10,397 bases of DNA from Robiginitomaculum sp. (GTDB taxonomy: Bacteria > Pseudomonadota > Alphaproteobacteria > Caulobacterales > Maricaulaceae). Position 1 is the stretch's first letter, and each line of letters opens with the position of its first letter. Shown here piece by piece: positions 1 through 5,331 of this stretch. Made by a program: the position numbers and the translations under genes. The DNA is taken from NCBI GenBank assembly GCA_021647805.1, contig JAKITZ010000070.1, positions 1-10,397 of the forward strand, written 5' to 3'. A model generated the notes under the pieces. It was not told the origin of the DNA. It worked only from the letters and a program-made list of their open reading frames with translations, and searched no databases.

Positions 1-1143
1 CATATAAAAACTGTCCTGCGGCCCAGGGCTAGCTTCGGGGTGGTGTTGCACCGAAAAGGCTGGCTTGCCAATTACTTCCAAGCCGCAATTACTACCATCA
101 AACAACGAAACATGAGTTTGCTGAATGCCCTCGCCCAATGATGCCGCATCAACTGCAAAGCCGTGGTTCATTGAAACAATTTCCACCTTGCCACTGGATA
201 CTTCTTGTACCGGATGATTAGCCCCATGATGACCCTGCGCCATTTTTATGGTTTTACCACCAAGCGCTAAAGCCAGTAATTGATGACCAAGACAAATACC
301 AAACATTGGCAGGTTTGCTGCTAGCAATTCCTTGATAACGGCACTGGCATGAATTGCGGTCGCCGCCGGATCTCCTGGCCCATTGGACAGCACAATGCCA
401 TCTGGCTTCAGAGCAATTATCTGCTCGGCAGAATAACTGGCAGGTACAATGGTTACAGCCATTTTTTGTTCTGCCAACAGTCTGGCAATGTTTCTTTTGA
501 CCCCATAGTCAATAATTACAATATGCGGGGTTTGCGTTTGTGTTTCGCTAAATTCCCCCGGCCATTGCCACGCGCCTTCTTGCCATTCACTTGGCTGTTC
601 TGCACTTACTTTACTGGCAATATCTGCGCCTTCTAGCCCTGACCAATTAGCTGCTTTTTGCCGCAAAGCATCAAAATCAAACTCGCCAGAAGCATTATGG
701 GCAATGACCGCGTGCTGCATTCCATTTTCACGGATATGATTAGTCAACGCTCTGGTATCAATGCCGGTAATTGCAATTACTGATCTGTTCCTCAACCAGC
801 TGGTTAGTGATTGCTCACTACGCCAATTGCTTGGCTCGGTTATTTGCGCCCGCAAAATAACGCCTTTAGCACGGGCATTTGGCTGCGGGGAAAGCCCCTC
901 CTCGTCTTGGGAGTTAGTTCCGACATTACCAATGTGCGGGAAAGTAAAACACACCAATTGATCGGTATATGACGGGTCAGTGAGGATTTCCTGATAGCCG
1001 GTCATGGAAGTATTAAAACAAACCTCGCCAACGGCTTCGCCAGTGCTTCCGGCTCCTTCGCCAGTAAAAACACGGCCATCAGCTAGCACCAATACGGCGC
1101 TACCTTGTGATTTATTCACTTGACTCTTTTCCACCGCTTCCAT
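1..1143 (-). CDS. carA: Carbamoyl-phosphate synthase small (glutaminase) subunit, 3' end cut by window edge
   Basis: CarA hydrolyses glutamine and passes ammonia to the large subunit CarB, which makes carbamoyl phosphate for pyrimidine and arginine synthesis in the cytoplasm. Reading the minus strand from 1143 gives 381 codons without a stop to the window edge. The N-terminal half (about residues 15-150) is the CarA-specific domain, with VCFNTSMTGYQEILTDPSY (41-59) and GNVGTN (72-77). The C-terminal half is a class I glutamine amidotransferase: DYGVKRNI (212-219), LSNGPGDP (252-259), the nucleophile elbow GICLGHQ with Cys284, and the His-x-Glu pair at 368/370 in HHPEASPGP. By comparison with the usual family end, only about 10-15 residues are missing. 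The start at 1143 is supported by a GGAGAG ribosome site 7 bases upstream. It is transcribed away from yqeY. carB is not adjacent on the upstream side. Confidence 0.97.
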   Translation of the reverse strand, partial: MEAVEKSQVNKSQGSAVLVLADGRVFTGEGAGSTGEAVGEVCFNTSMTGYQEILTDPSYTDQLVCFTFPHIGNVGTNSQDEEGLSPQPNARAKGVILRAQITEPSNWRSEQSLTSWLRNRSVIAITGIDTRALTNHIRENGMQHAVIAHNASGEFDFDALRQKAANWSGLEGADIASKVSAEQPSEWQEGAWQWPGEFSETQTQTPHIVIIDYGVKRNIARLLAEQKMAVTIVPASYSAEQIIALKPDGIVLSNGPGDPAATAIHASAVIKELLAANLPMFGICLGHQLLALALGGKTIKMAQGHHGANHPVQEVSSGKVEIVSMNHGFAVDAASLGEGIQQTHVSLFDGSNCGLEVIGKPAFSVQHHPEASPGPQDSFYM

Positions 1144-1316
1144 AGGTCAACTCTCCAGCTTTGTCGGACGCTAAATTTACTTACCTTTACGTAGTCCGAA
1201 TCTGGGAAAGGGTCTTACCACCCATATCATTTGGGCGAAAGGCTCAAGTGTGAGTTTGATAATAAACAAGGAGCCAACAGGGAAAACTTCTCAAATAATT
1301 TTCCCCGGCCAATTAA
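1144..1316. other. Divergent intergenic region between carA and yqeY
   Basis: No coding potential is seen here. The region must hold promoters for both divergent genes, but I find no convincing -35/-10 pair on either strand. A GATAAT hexamer at 1258-1263 (plus) resembles a -10 box but has no good -35 at the right distance. A 6-bp inverted repeat, TCGGAC (1164-1169) and GTCCGA (1194-1199), lies in the carA leader with a 24-base loop and may be chance. An AAGGAG at 1268-1273 has no start codon at a useful distance, so yqeY at 1317 seems to lack a strong ribosome site. Confidence 0.5.
1151..1156 (-). promoter_or_regulatory. Ribosome binding site of carA
   Basis: On the minus strand this reads GGAGAG and ends 7 bases before the ATG at 1143. 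It fixes the carA start, since the first residues (MEAVEKSQVN) are not conserved in the family and could not decide it alone. Confidence 0.75.
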
Positions 1317-1775
1317 ATGTCATTACGAAATGAATTAACCGAAGCCATGAAAACTGCAATGCGTAGTAAAGACACTATTCGTCTTTCTACTATTCGATTG
1401 GTGCAGGCCGCGATCAAAGATCGTGATATTGCCGCCCGCACCAAGGATAATTGCCAAGGTTGCGATGAAAGTCAGATTTTGGCTATTTTATCGAAAATGC
1501 TAAAACAGCGCGAAGAAAGCGCAATCATTTACGAAGAAGCCGGTCGGTTAGATCTGGCCGAGCGCGAACGTGAAGAGATGACAATAATTACCAGCTTCAT
1601 GCCAAAACAAATGAGCCAGCAAGAAATCGAAGCTGAAGCCAGAAAAGTTGTCGAAGAATTACAAGCCGCTGGCCTTAAAGACATGGGCAAGTGCATGGGC
1701 GTGCTAAAAAGCCGCTTTGCCGGCAGCATGGACTTTGGCAAAGCCGGCGCAGCGTTAAAAGCAATTTTGGGTTAA
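1317..1775 (+). CDS. yqeY: GatB/YqeY domain protein
   Basis: This 152-residue protein has the full usual length of the GatB/YqeY family. The family resembles the C-terminal tRNA-interacting tail of the amidotransferase subunit GatB. A link to tRNA-dependent amidation is often proposed for the stand-alone proteins, but their function is not established. Diagnostic segments are the start MSLRNELTEAMKTAMRSKD, then RLSTIRLVQAAIKDRDI, a helical part with KMLKQREESA and Y-EEAGR-DLAERE, the motif SFMPKQMS, and a C-terminal half ending DMGKCMGVLK then DFGKAGAALKAIL. The ATG at 1317 is chosen by family alignment, because no good ribosome site precedes it. It is encoded between divergent carA and dnaG, a common alphaproteobacterial arrangement, although here an extra gene and repeats separate it from dnaG. 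Confidence 0.95.
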   Translation: MSLRNELTEAMKTAMRSKDTIRLSTIRLVQAAIKDRDIAARTKDNCQGCDESQILAILSKMLKQREESAIIYEEAGRLDLAEREREEMTIITSFMPKQMSQQEIEAEARKVVEELQAAGLKDMGKCMGVLKSRFAGSMDFGKAGAALKAILG

Positions 1776-1777
1776 AG

Positions 1778-1820
1778 CAATCCTAGCAAAAGTGGGTACC
1801 GGTTTTGCGGCAAAGGATTG
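1778..1820. repeat. Interspersed palindrome directly after yqeY
   Basis: The outer arms are CAATCCT (1778-1784) and AGGATTG (1814-1820). The inner arms are GCAAAA (1786-1791) and TTTTGC (1803-1808), with a short GC-rich tip between them. From memory, the core GCAAAAGTGG...CCGGTTTTGCG closely resembles an abundant intergenic palindrome of Rhizobiales genomes. It begins only 3 bases after the yqeY stop. It may help end or stabilise the yqeY transcript, but no T-run follows, so I do not call a rho-independent terminator. Confidence 0.75.
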
Positions 1821-1873
1821 CGACCGCTAAAAGAAATGGCGCGGCGAATGGTCGCCCCCCAATCTTTAAACGG

Positions 1874-1915
1874 GCGCAGTCGCACCTAGTTAGTAGTATT
1901 CTTCTGTCTCGCGGC
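1874..1915 (+). repeat. Direct repeat copy 1 (42 bp)
   Basis: This is the first copy of a sequence repeated 108 bases downstream. Within the last 36 bases (1880-1915 against 1988-2023) only 4 positions differ, and both copies contain TCGCACCTAGTT and end in TGTCTCGCGGC. It is not a palindrome and has no open frame. I do not recognise the element. The identity and constant spacing suggest duplication of one unit or two insertions of the same element. Confidence 0.8.
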
Positions 1916-1978
1916 AATCGGACTCCTTCTCCCATTGGGAGAAGGCCGGGATGAGGGGTAATAACATTGGCGATTGCC
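1913..1978. repeat. Nested palindromic element with terminal inverted repeats
   Basis: A perfect 8-bp inverted repeat, GGCAATCG (1913-1920) and CGATTGCC (1971-1978), encloses 50 bases. Inside is a stem-loop with arms CCTTCTCCC (1925-1933) and GGGAGAAGG (1937-1945), followed by CCGGGATGAGGGG. The inner part matches, from memory, a palindrome common in intergenic DNA of proteobacteria (type CTCCC...GGGAG...GGGTGAGGG). The enclosed unit lies between the two 42-bp direct repeats, and its left arm overlaps the end of copy 1. Confidence 0.75.
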
Positions 1979-1981
1979 AAG

Positions 1982-2023
1982 GCGCGATCGCACCTAGTTG
2001 GTAATATGCTTTTGTCTCGCGGC
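1982..2023 (+). repeat. Direct repeat copy 2 (42 bp)
   Basis: This is the second copy of the element at 1874-1915, in the same orientation, differing at 4 of the 36 best-aligned positions. The bases after it diverge from those after copy 1 within two or three positions, which marks the unit's right end. Confidence 0.8.
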
Positions 2024-2048
2024 GAAGTGCTACCGCATCATCAAGTCC

Positions 2049-2078
2049 CGTCACTCCGGCGAAAGCCGGAGTCCAGCC
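2049..2078 (+). repeat. REP-like palindrome, element A
   Basis: A perfect 8-bp stem, ACTCCGGC (2053-2060) with GCCGGAGT (2065-2072), is closed by a GAAA loop and framed by CGTC on the left and CCAGCC on the right. The type CGTCA-stem-TCCAG is a widespread intergenic repeat in proteobacteria. It shares both framing ends with the element at 2141-2171, which runs in the opposite direction. Confidence 0.85.
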
Positions 2079-2140
2079 CTGTAATCTCAACACCAAGAAC
2101 GCTCGATAATTGCTGACCATTCCCCTCGCACCACTCGCAA

Positions 2141-2171
2141 GGCTGGATCCCGTGTCAAGCACGGGATGACG
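2141..2171 (-). repeat. REP-like palindrome, element B (inverted relative to A)
   Basis: The stem is ATCCCGTG (2147-2154) with CACGGGAT (2160-2167) and loop TCAAG. Read on the minus strand it starts CGTCA and ends TCCAGCC, the same frame as element A but with a different stem sequence. This is a common alphaproteobacterial intergenic repeat. Elements A and B form a face-to-face pair separated by 62 bases. Confidence 0.85.
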
Positions 2172-2328
2172 ACCGTATGAGACCAAAGGAACCTAATAAA
2201 CTTAAGTCTAAGTTATGCCGTAGTGAGCAGTTCACACAGCCACCTACGATGGCGGCAAAACCGTGTCATGATCATGCGCGGCAATATAATTTTATGCAGA
2301 TTGAATAGGGGATGGGAGAGACTTTTTA

Positions 2329-2360
2329 GAATGTTTGGGCAAGAATATTTCCCAACATTC
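2329..2360. repeat. Imperfect stem-loop upstream of the orphan gene
   Basis: The arms are GAATGTTTGGG (2329-2339) and CCCAACATTC (2351-2360). They pair over 10 bp with one bulged T, around an 11-base AT-rich loop. It lies about 70 bases before the ATG at 2432, so it could be in the leader of that gene, an operator, or the end of an incoming transcript. No T-run follows on the plus strand. Confidence 0.5.
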
Positions 2361-2418
2361 TTCCTTGAATTTACAATGGCTATTATTCTAGGGTTGGATA
2401 TGGGATCGTATATTTGTT

Positions 2419-2425
2419 GAGAGGG
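2419..2425 (+). promoter_or_regulatory. Ribosome binding site of the orphan cyclase-like gene
   Basis: GAGAGGG ends 6 bases before the ATG at 2432. It favours this ATG over the in-frame TTG at 2414, which lies upstream of the site. Confidence 0.7.
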
Positions 2426-2431
2426 TTTGTT

Positions 2432-3271
2432 ATGGAAACGTCTTTATATTCGAATAAAGTAGTAGCGTTTGTTGATATTCTTGGGTTCAGCTCATTTGTA
2501 TCAGGCTCTTTAACTGATACAAATATTATGGAGAAGATTTCTAAAGCTCTAGATGAAGTAGTTACCGTTCGACCCAAAAAAGCGAAATCAACCGGCCTAC
2601 AATCCTCTTCATTTTCAGATAATATAGTGCTTTCTGCAGATGACACCTATGATGGTTTAGAGCATTTGTCTATGACTGTAGATCGGCTGTTTAATAGATT
2701 ATTGCTTCAAGGTGTTATGGTTCGCGGTGGTATTACTATAGGGAAACTTTACCACGACGAAAAAAAAGTATTTGGGCCAGCTCTTATCGAAGCGCATAGA
2801 ATGGAAGAGACTTTGGCTATTTTTCCGAGAGTGATTGTAAGTCGCAAGTTTATGACCCGACTAGTTGAACATGCTCAGCCGACAGCCGACACAAATGAGT
2901 TAGCATATAACTTTTATGCTTCTCGGCTTACCCGTGATAATGATGATGGTATTTGGTATCTTCACATTCTAAACTATTTTCAGTCGTACTGTAGCAGTAG
3001 CAAACCAACATCAAGTACTGTTCCAAAAATTGAAAACGATATGTCTTCAGTTAAAAAATTTATTCAGTACCAAATTCAAGCTACTGTCGACAACCCTAAA
3101 GTTTACCAAAAGTATATTTGGTTTGGGCATTATTGGAATCGACATTGTTATAGTGGTAAAATCAACGCCCCTGTTACAAATCAAATTAGTTTTCCCGGCG
3201 AAGCTATTCCTCCAACTGTATTACCATTCACTAGATATACTGGAAACCACGAAATTGATGATAAAGACTAA
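2432..3271 (+). CDS. Orphan protein with class III nucleotidyl cyclase-like catalytic domain
   Basis: This 279-residue protein has no signal peptide or membrane segment that I can see. The N-terminal half follows the layout of a class III (adenylate/guanylate) cyclase domain. It has a beta strand with AFVDILGFSSF (12-22, Asp15 in the first metal position), FSDNIVLS (61-68, Asp63 in the second), and RGGITIGKLY (98-107) followed by VFGPALIEAHRMEE (113-126), which matches the G-x-A...A-R-x-E end of the fold. The Asp15-Asp63 distance of 48 is close to that of true cyclases. The Asn usually found before the catalytic Arg is not evident, and residues 170-279 match nothing I know. GC is roughly 37% in sampled lines, lower than its neighbours. 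It is flanked by repeats and AT-rich spacer, and interrupts the usual yqeY-dnaG order, so acquisition by transfer is likely. The product nucleotide, if any, is unknown. Pycsar-type defence cyclases are of this class, but no effector gene is adjacent. Confidence 0.8.
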   Translation: METSLYSNKVVAFVDILGFSSFVSGSLTDTNIMEKISKALDEVVTVRPKKAKSTGLQSSSFSDNIVLSADDTYDGLEHLSMTVDRLFNRLLLQGVMVRGGITIGKLYHDEKKVFGPALIEAHRMEETLAIFPRVIVSRKFMTRLVEHAQPTADTNELAYNFYASRLTRDNDDGIWYLHILNYFQSYCSSSKPTSSTVPKIENDMSSVKKFIQYQIQATVDNPKVYQKYIWFGHYWNRHCYSGKINAPVTNQISFPGEAIPPTVLPFTRYTGNHEIDDKD

Positions 3272-3419
3272 AGTGGAATAATTTGTAACTTGTATTTAGC
3301 TAATCTTCCCCCAAATCCGTGGGTGAAATAATTTAGAACCGCCCATTCTTTTTTAAACCCCATTCTTTTTTTTAACCCAAAGACTATCTTGTCAGGCTTT
3401 GGTGAGTTAAAATTTAGCA
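3272..3419. other. AT-rich spacer before dnaG
   Basis: The spacer holds no gene. It contains a short tandem repeat with two T-runs (listed separately). TTGTCA at 3389-3394 and TAAAAT at 3408-3413 resemble promoter boxes, but their spacing of 13 bases is too short, so I do not call a dnaG promoter. No strong stem precedes the T-runs. Confidence 0.4.
3342..3373 (+). repeat. Two-copy tandem repeat with T-runs, period 17
   Basis: CCCATTC is followed by six T (3342-3354) and again, 17 bases later, by eight T (3359-3373). Both T-runs are followed by AA and then CCC. It looks like a small slippage-prone duplication. The T-runs could act as weak transcription pause sites, but there is no hairpin in front of them. 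Confidence 0.6.
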
Positions 3420-5225
3420 ATGCGATTTGGTGAAGATTTTTTAGAAGAGCTGAAAAGCCGGCTTAGACCGTCTGATGTTATCGGGCGGTCGGTGAAATTG
3501 CGTCGCCAAGGTCGTGAGTTTGCCGGACTGTCACCGTTTAATCAGGAAAAAACTCCCAGCTTTTTCGTCAATGATGAAAAAGGTTTTTACCATTGTTTTT
3601 CATCTGGAAAGCATGGCGATATTATTTCTTTTTTGCAAGAGACCGAGGGTTTGAGCTTTGTCGAGGCCGTTGAGCGCTTGGCCGCTGATGCCGGCATACC
3701 AATGCCAATTAGCGATCCAAAAGACATAGAGCGCCAGCAAAAAAATAATTCCTTGCGCGACTGGGTAGCCGAAGCCACAAAGTATTACGCAGAAGAGCTA
3801 AACAGAGTTAGAGCCAGACAAGCTAGAAACTATCTAGAAGGAAGGCAATTAAAGCAAAACGACTGGCTTAAATATGGACTTGGCTATGCCCCATCCGCGC
3901 GAACCGGCCTAAAAGATCATTTAGTAACATTAGGCGCCATGCCTGCGGATCTCGTAGAAGCTGGCCTTTTGGTGCAACCAGATGATGGCGGGCCGGCATT
4001 TGATCGCTTTCGTGATCGCATCATTTTTTCGATAACCGATCTGCGCGGACGACCATCGGCATTTGGCGCGCGAGCATTATCGGCAAATGCCAAAGCAAAA
4101 TACCTCAACTCCCCGGAAAGCAGCTTGTTTCACAAGGGTAAAACTTTGTATCGTTATGCCGAAGCAAGAAAAGCAGCCGCCAAGATAAGAGCCAAGGGTC
4201 TGATCGTTGCCGAAGGTTACATGGATGTGATTGCTTTGGCCAAAGCCGGTTTTGAACATGCAGTTGCCCCGCTTGGTACATCGCTCACCGAAGAACAACT
4301 GGCGCTTTTATGGCGAATTGGGCCAGATCCGATATTGTGCTTTGATGGTGATGCTGCCGGAAAACGCGCTGCCTACCGCGCACTGGATCGGGCATTGCCT
4401 TTATTGGAGCCGGGACACAGCCTGTCATTTGCATGGCTAGGCGAAGGTCTTGACCCGGACGATCTAATACGGGAAAAAGGCGCGAACGCCATGCAAGAGG
4501 TGTTGCTGGCCGCCCAGCCATTGGTTGATGTGCTTTGGTTCAGGGAATTAAACCTCGAGCCATTACAAACCCCTGAACAACGCGCCGGACTAAATGCCAG
4601 ATTACGGGACATTACCGAACAAATAAAACATAAGGAATTAGCCGCTCTTTATCGCCGTGATTTATTTGAACGTGTTGCCAAACAATTTAACAAAACGTCG
4701 CAAACTGGGAAATGGCGTGGCCGGCAAAACCATGGCCCCTCGAACGAATTAAGAAACAGGGTCAGAAAAGGCGGCCCAGGCTCGGCAGAAAAGCGGTTTT
4801 TGGTTAACTGGATCGCCGACAACCCAGCAGCATTAGATACGCTTGACGAAGCGTTTTCAGAGTTGATTCTAGGCGATCCGGGACTAAATGACGTGCGAAA
4901 CGCTATCCTTGATCTTTGGTTAGCGAATCCAGCGGTTGACAGAGCGGCAATCACTAGCCATTTAACCCAAGTAAAATTGATAGATCATTTACAAGGTTCA
5001 GGGAAATCTACTGGTAGCATAAATTTACCAGAACATGATGACCCCAAGGCTTTGTGGATGAACATGGCAGAAGAGTTAAATGCACGCGCCGGCGCGAAAG
5101 AAGAACACGCGGCGTTGGAAGCAAAATTACTCGAAAGCCTAATGGGTGATGACGCGGAAGCATTGCAAAGAATTGCTGATGCTCGCCGGTTAAATGTCGA
5201 CACCAAAAACAGCAATGAAGGTTAG
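3420..5225 (+). CDS. dnaG: DNA primase
   Basis: DnaG makes the RNA primers for both strands at the replication fork, working with the helicase DnaB. The 601 residues show the normal order: N-terminal CHC2-type domain (about 35-95, with EKTPSFFVNDEKGFYHCF), primase core with RFRDRIIFSITDLRGRPSAFGAR (196-218), and TOPRIM catalytic part with VAEGYMDV (263-270, Glu265) and FDGDAAGKRA (308-317, the Asp pair). A C-terminal helical domain to 601 would bind DnaB. Only one of the four zinc ligands of the classic CHC2 motif remains: Cys59 is kept, but the other positions are Ser38, Asn41 and Ser62. The start MRFGEDFLEELKSRL fits the alphaproteobacterial form (MRF-x3-FL-E/D-E-L). No strong ribosome site is seen, although GGTGAG lies 13 bases upstream. 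rpoD follows after 106 bases, the classic pairing. Confidence 0.97.
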   Translation: MRFGEDFLEELKSRLRPSDVIGRSVKLRRQGREFAGLSPFNQEKTPSFFVNDEKGFYHCFSSGKHGDIISFLQETEGLSFVEAVERLAADAGIPMPISDPKDIERQQKNNSLRDWVAEATKYYAEELNRVRARQARNYLEGRQLKQNDWLKYGLGYAPSARTGLKDHLVTLGAMPADLVEAGLLVQPDDGGPAFDRFRDRIIFSITDLRGRPSAFGARALSANAKAKYLNSPESSLFHKGKTLYRYAEARKAAAKIRAKGLIVAEGYMDVIALAKAGFEHAVAPLGTSLTEEQLALLWRIGPDPILCFDGDAAGKRAAYRALDRALPLLEPGHSLSFAWLGEGLDPDDLIREKGANAMQEVLLAAQPLVDVLWFRELNLEPLQTPEQRAGLNARLRDITEQIKHKELAALYRRDLFERVAKQFNKTSQTGKWRGRQNHGPSNELRNRVRKGGPGSAEKRFLVNWIADNPAALDTLDEAFSELILGDPGLNDVRNAILDLWLANPAVDRAAITSHLTQVKLIDHLQGSGKSTGSINLPEHDDPKALWMNMAEELNARAGAKEEHAALEAKLLESLMGDDAEALQRIADARRLNVDTKNSNEG

Positions 5226-5245
5226 CCTTCATTATAGATATTCAA

Positions 5246-5272
5246 GCACCTAACCTAAACAGGTTTAGGTGC
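5246..5272. promoter_or_regulatory. Palindrome / stem-loop between dnaG and rpoD
   Basis: As DNA this contains a perfect 8-bp inverted repeat, ACCTAAAC (5253-5260) and GTTTAGGT (5263-5270), around a 2-bp centre. As RNA, GCACCTAA-CCT pairs with AGG-TTTAGGTGC around a short loop with one bulge. It starts 21 bases after the dnaG stop, and no T-run follows. It could be an operator for an rpoD promoter, or an mRNA processing or stability element separating dnaG from rpoD messages. Confidence 0.6.
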
Positions 5273-5283
5273 CAGCAAAGGAT

Positions 5284-5320
5284 CAAACCGACCTAAAAAT
5301 ACAAAATGGTCAATGGTTTG
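5284..5320 (+). promoter_or_regulatory. Second stem-loop in the rpoD leader
   Basis: CAAACCGACC (5284-5293) can pair with GGTC (5308-5311) and GGTTTG (5315-5320), leaving a 3-base bulge and an A-rich 14-base loop. Its 3' base touches the weak ribosome site GAAG just before the rpoD ATG at 5332, so folding could affect rpoD translation. The pairing was found by eye and its stability was not calculated. Confidence 0.4.
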
Positions 5321-5331
5321 AAGTGTAAATT

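Larger units (their letters stand above)
1776..2431. other. Non-coding repeat-rich region between yqeY and the orphan cyclase-like gene
   Basis: No real gene is seen in these 656 bases. Positions 1778-2171 are a mosaic of at least four kinds of stem-loop or direct-repeat element, listed separately. A weaker inverted repeat, GCGACC (1820-1825) with GGTCGC (1850-1855), abuts the first palindrome. Positions 2172-2328 show nothing I can name. Positions 2329-2360 form an imperfect stem-loop, and 2361-2431 is the AT-rich leader of the next gene. Short open frames here translate to peptides such as HPVLDTGSS and GWTPAFAGVT, which are the well-known spurious products of such intergenic palindromes and not genes. 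Confidence 0.7.

Noticed and set aside
1164..1199. Inverted repeat TCGGAC/GTCCGA in the carA leader as an attenuator
   Set aside because: The arms are only 6 bp with a 24-base loop and no T-run or leader peptide. This is too weak to separate from chance.
1874..2171. CRISPR array
   Set aside because: Only two copies of the 42-bp repeat are present with one 66-base spacer, and the other elements are unlike each other. There is no regular repeat-spacer pattern and no cas gene.
1783..2186. Open frames on the minus strand giving peptides with HPGLLPMGEG, HPVLDTGSS and GWTPAFAGVT
   Set aside because: These peptides come straight from the palindromic repeats and are well-known spurious translations. 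There is no ribosome site and no domain.
2414..2431. Upstream TTG start for the orphan cyclase-like gene
   Set aside because: The ribosome site GAGAGGG lies downstream of this TTG and is well placed for the ATG at 2432.
2432..3271. Calling the orphan gene a Pycsar defence cyclase
   Set aside because: The fold is similar, but there is no effector gene beside it and the residues that would show nucleotide choice cannot be assigned by eye.
3030..3281. Overlapping open frame near the end of the orphan gene
   Set aside because: It lies in another frame of the cyclase-like gene, has no ribosome site, and its low-complexity residues reflect AT-rich DNA.
3310..3373. Rho-independent terminator after the orphan gene
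   Set aside because: T-runs are present, but the only stem nearby (CCCA/TGGG at 3310-3323) is 4 bp and lies about 25 bases before the first T-run.
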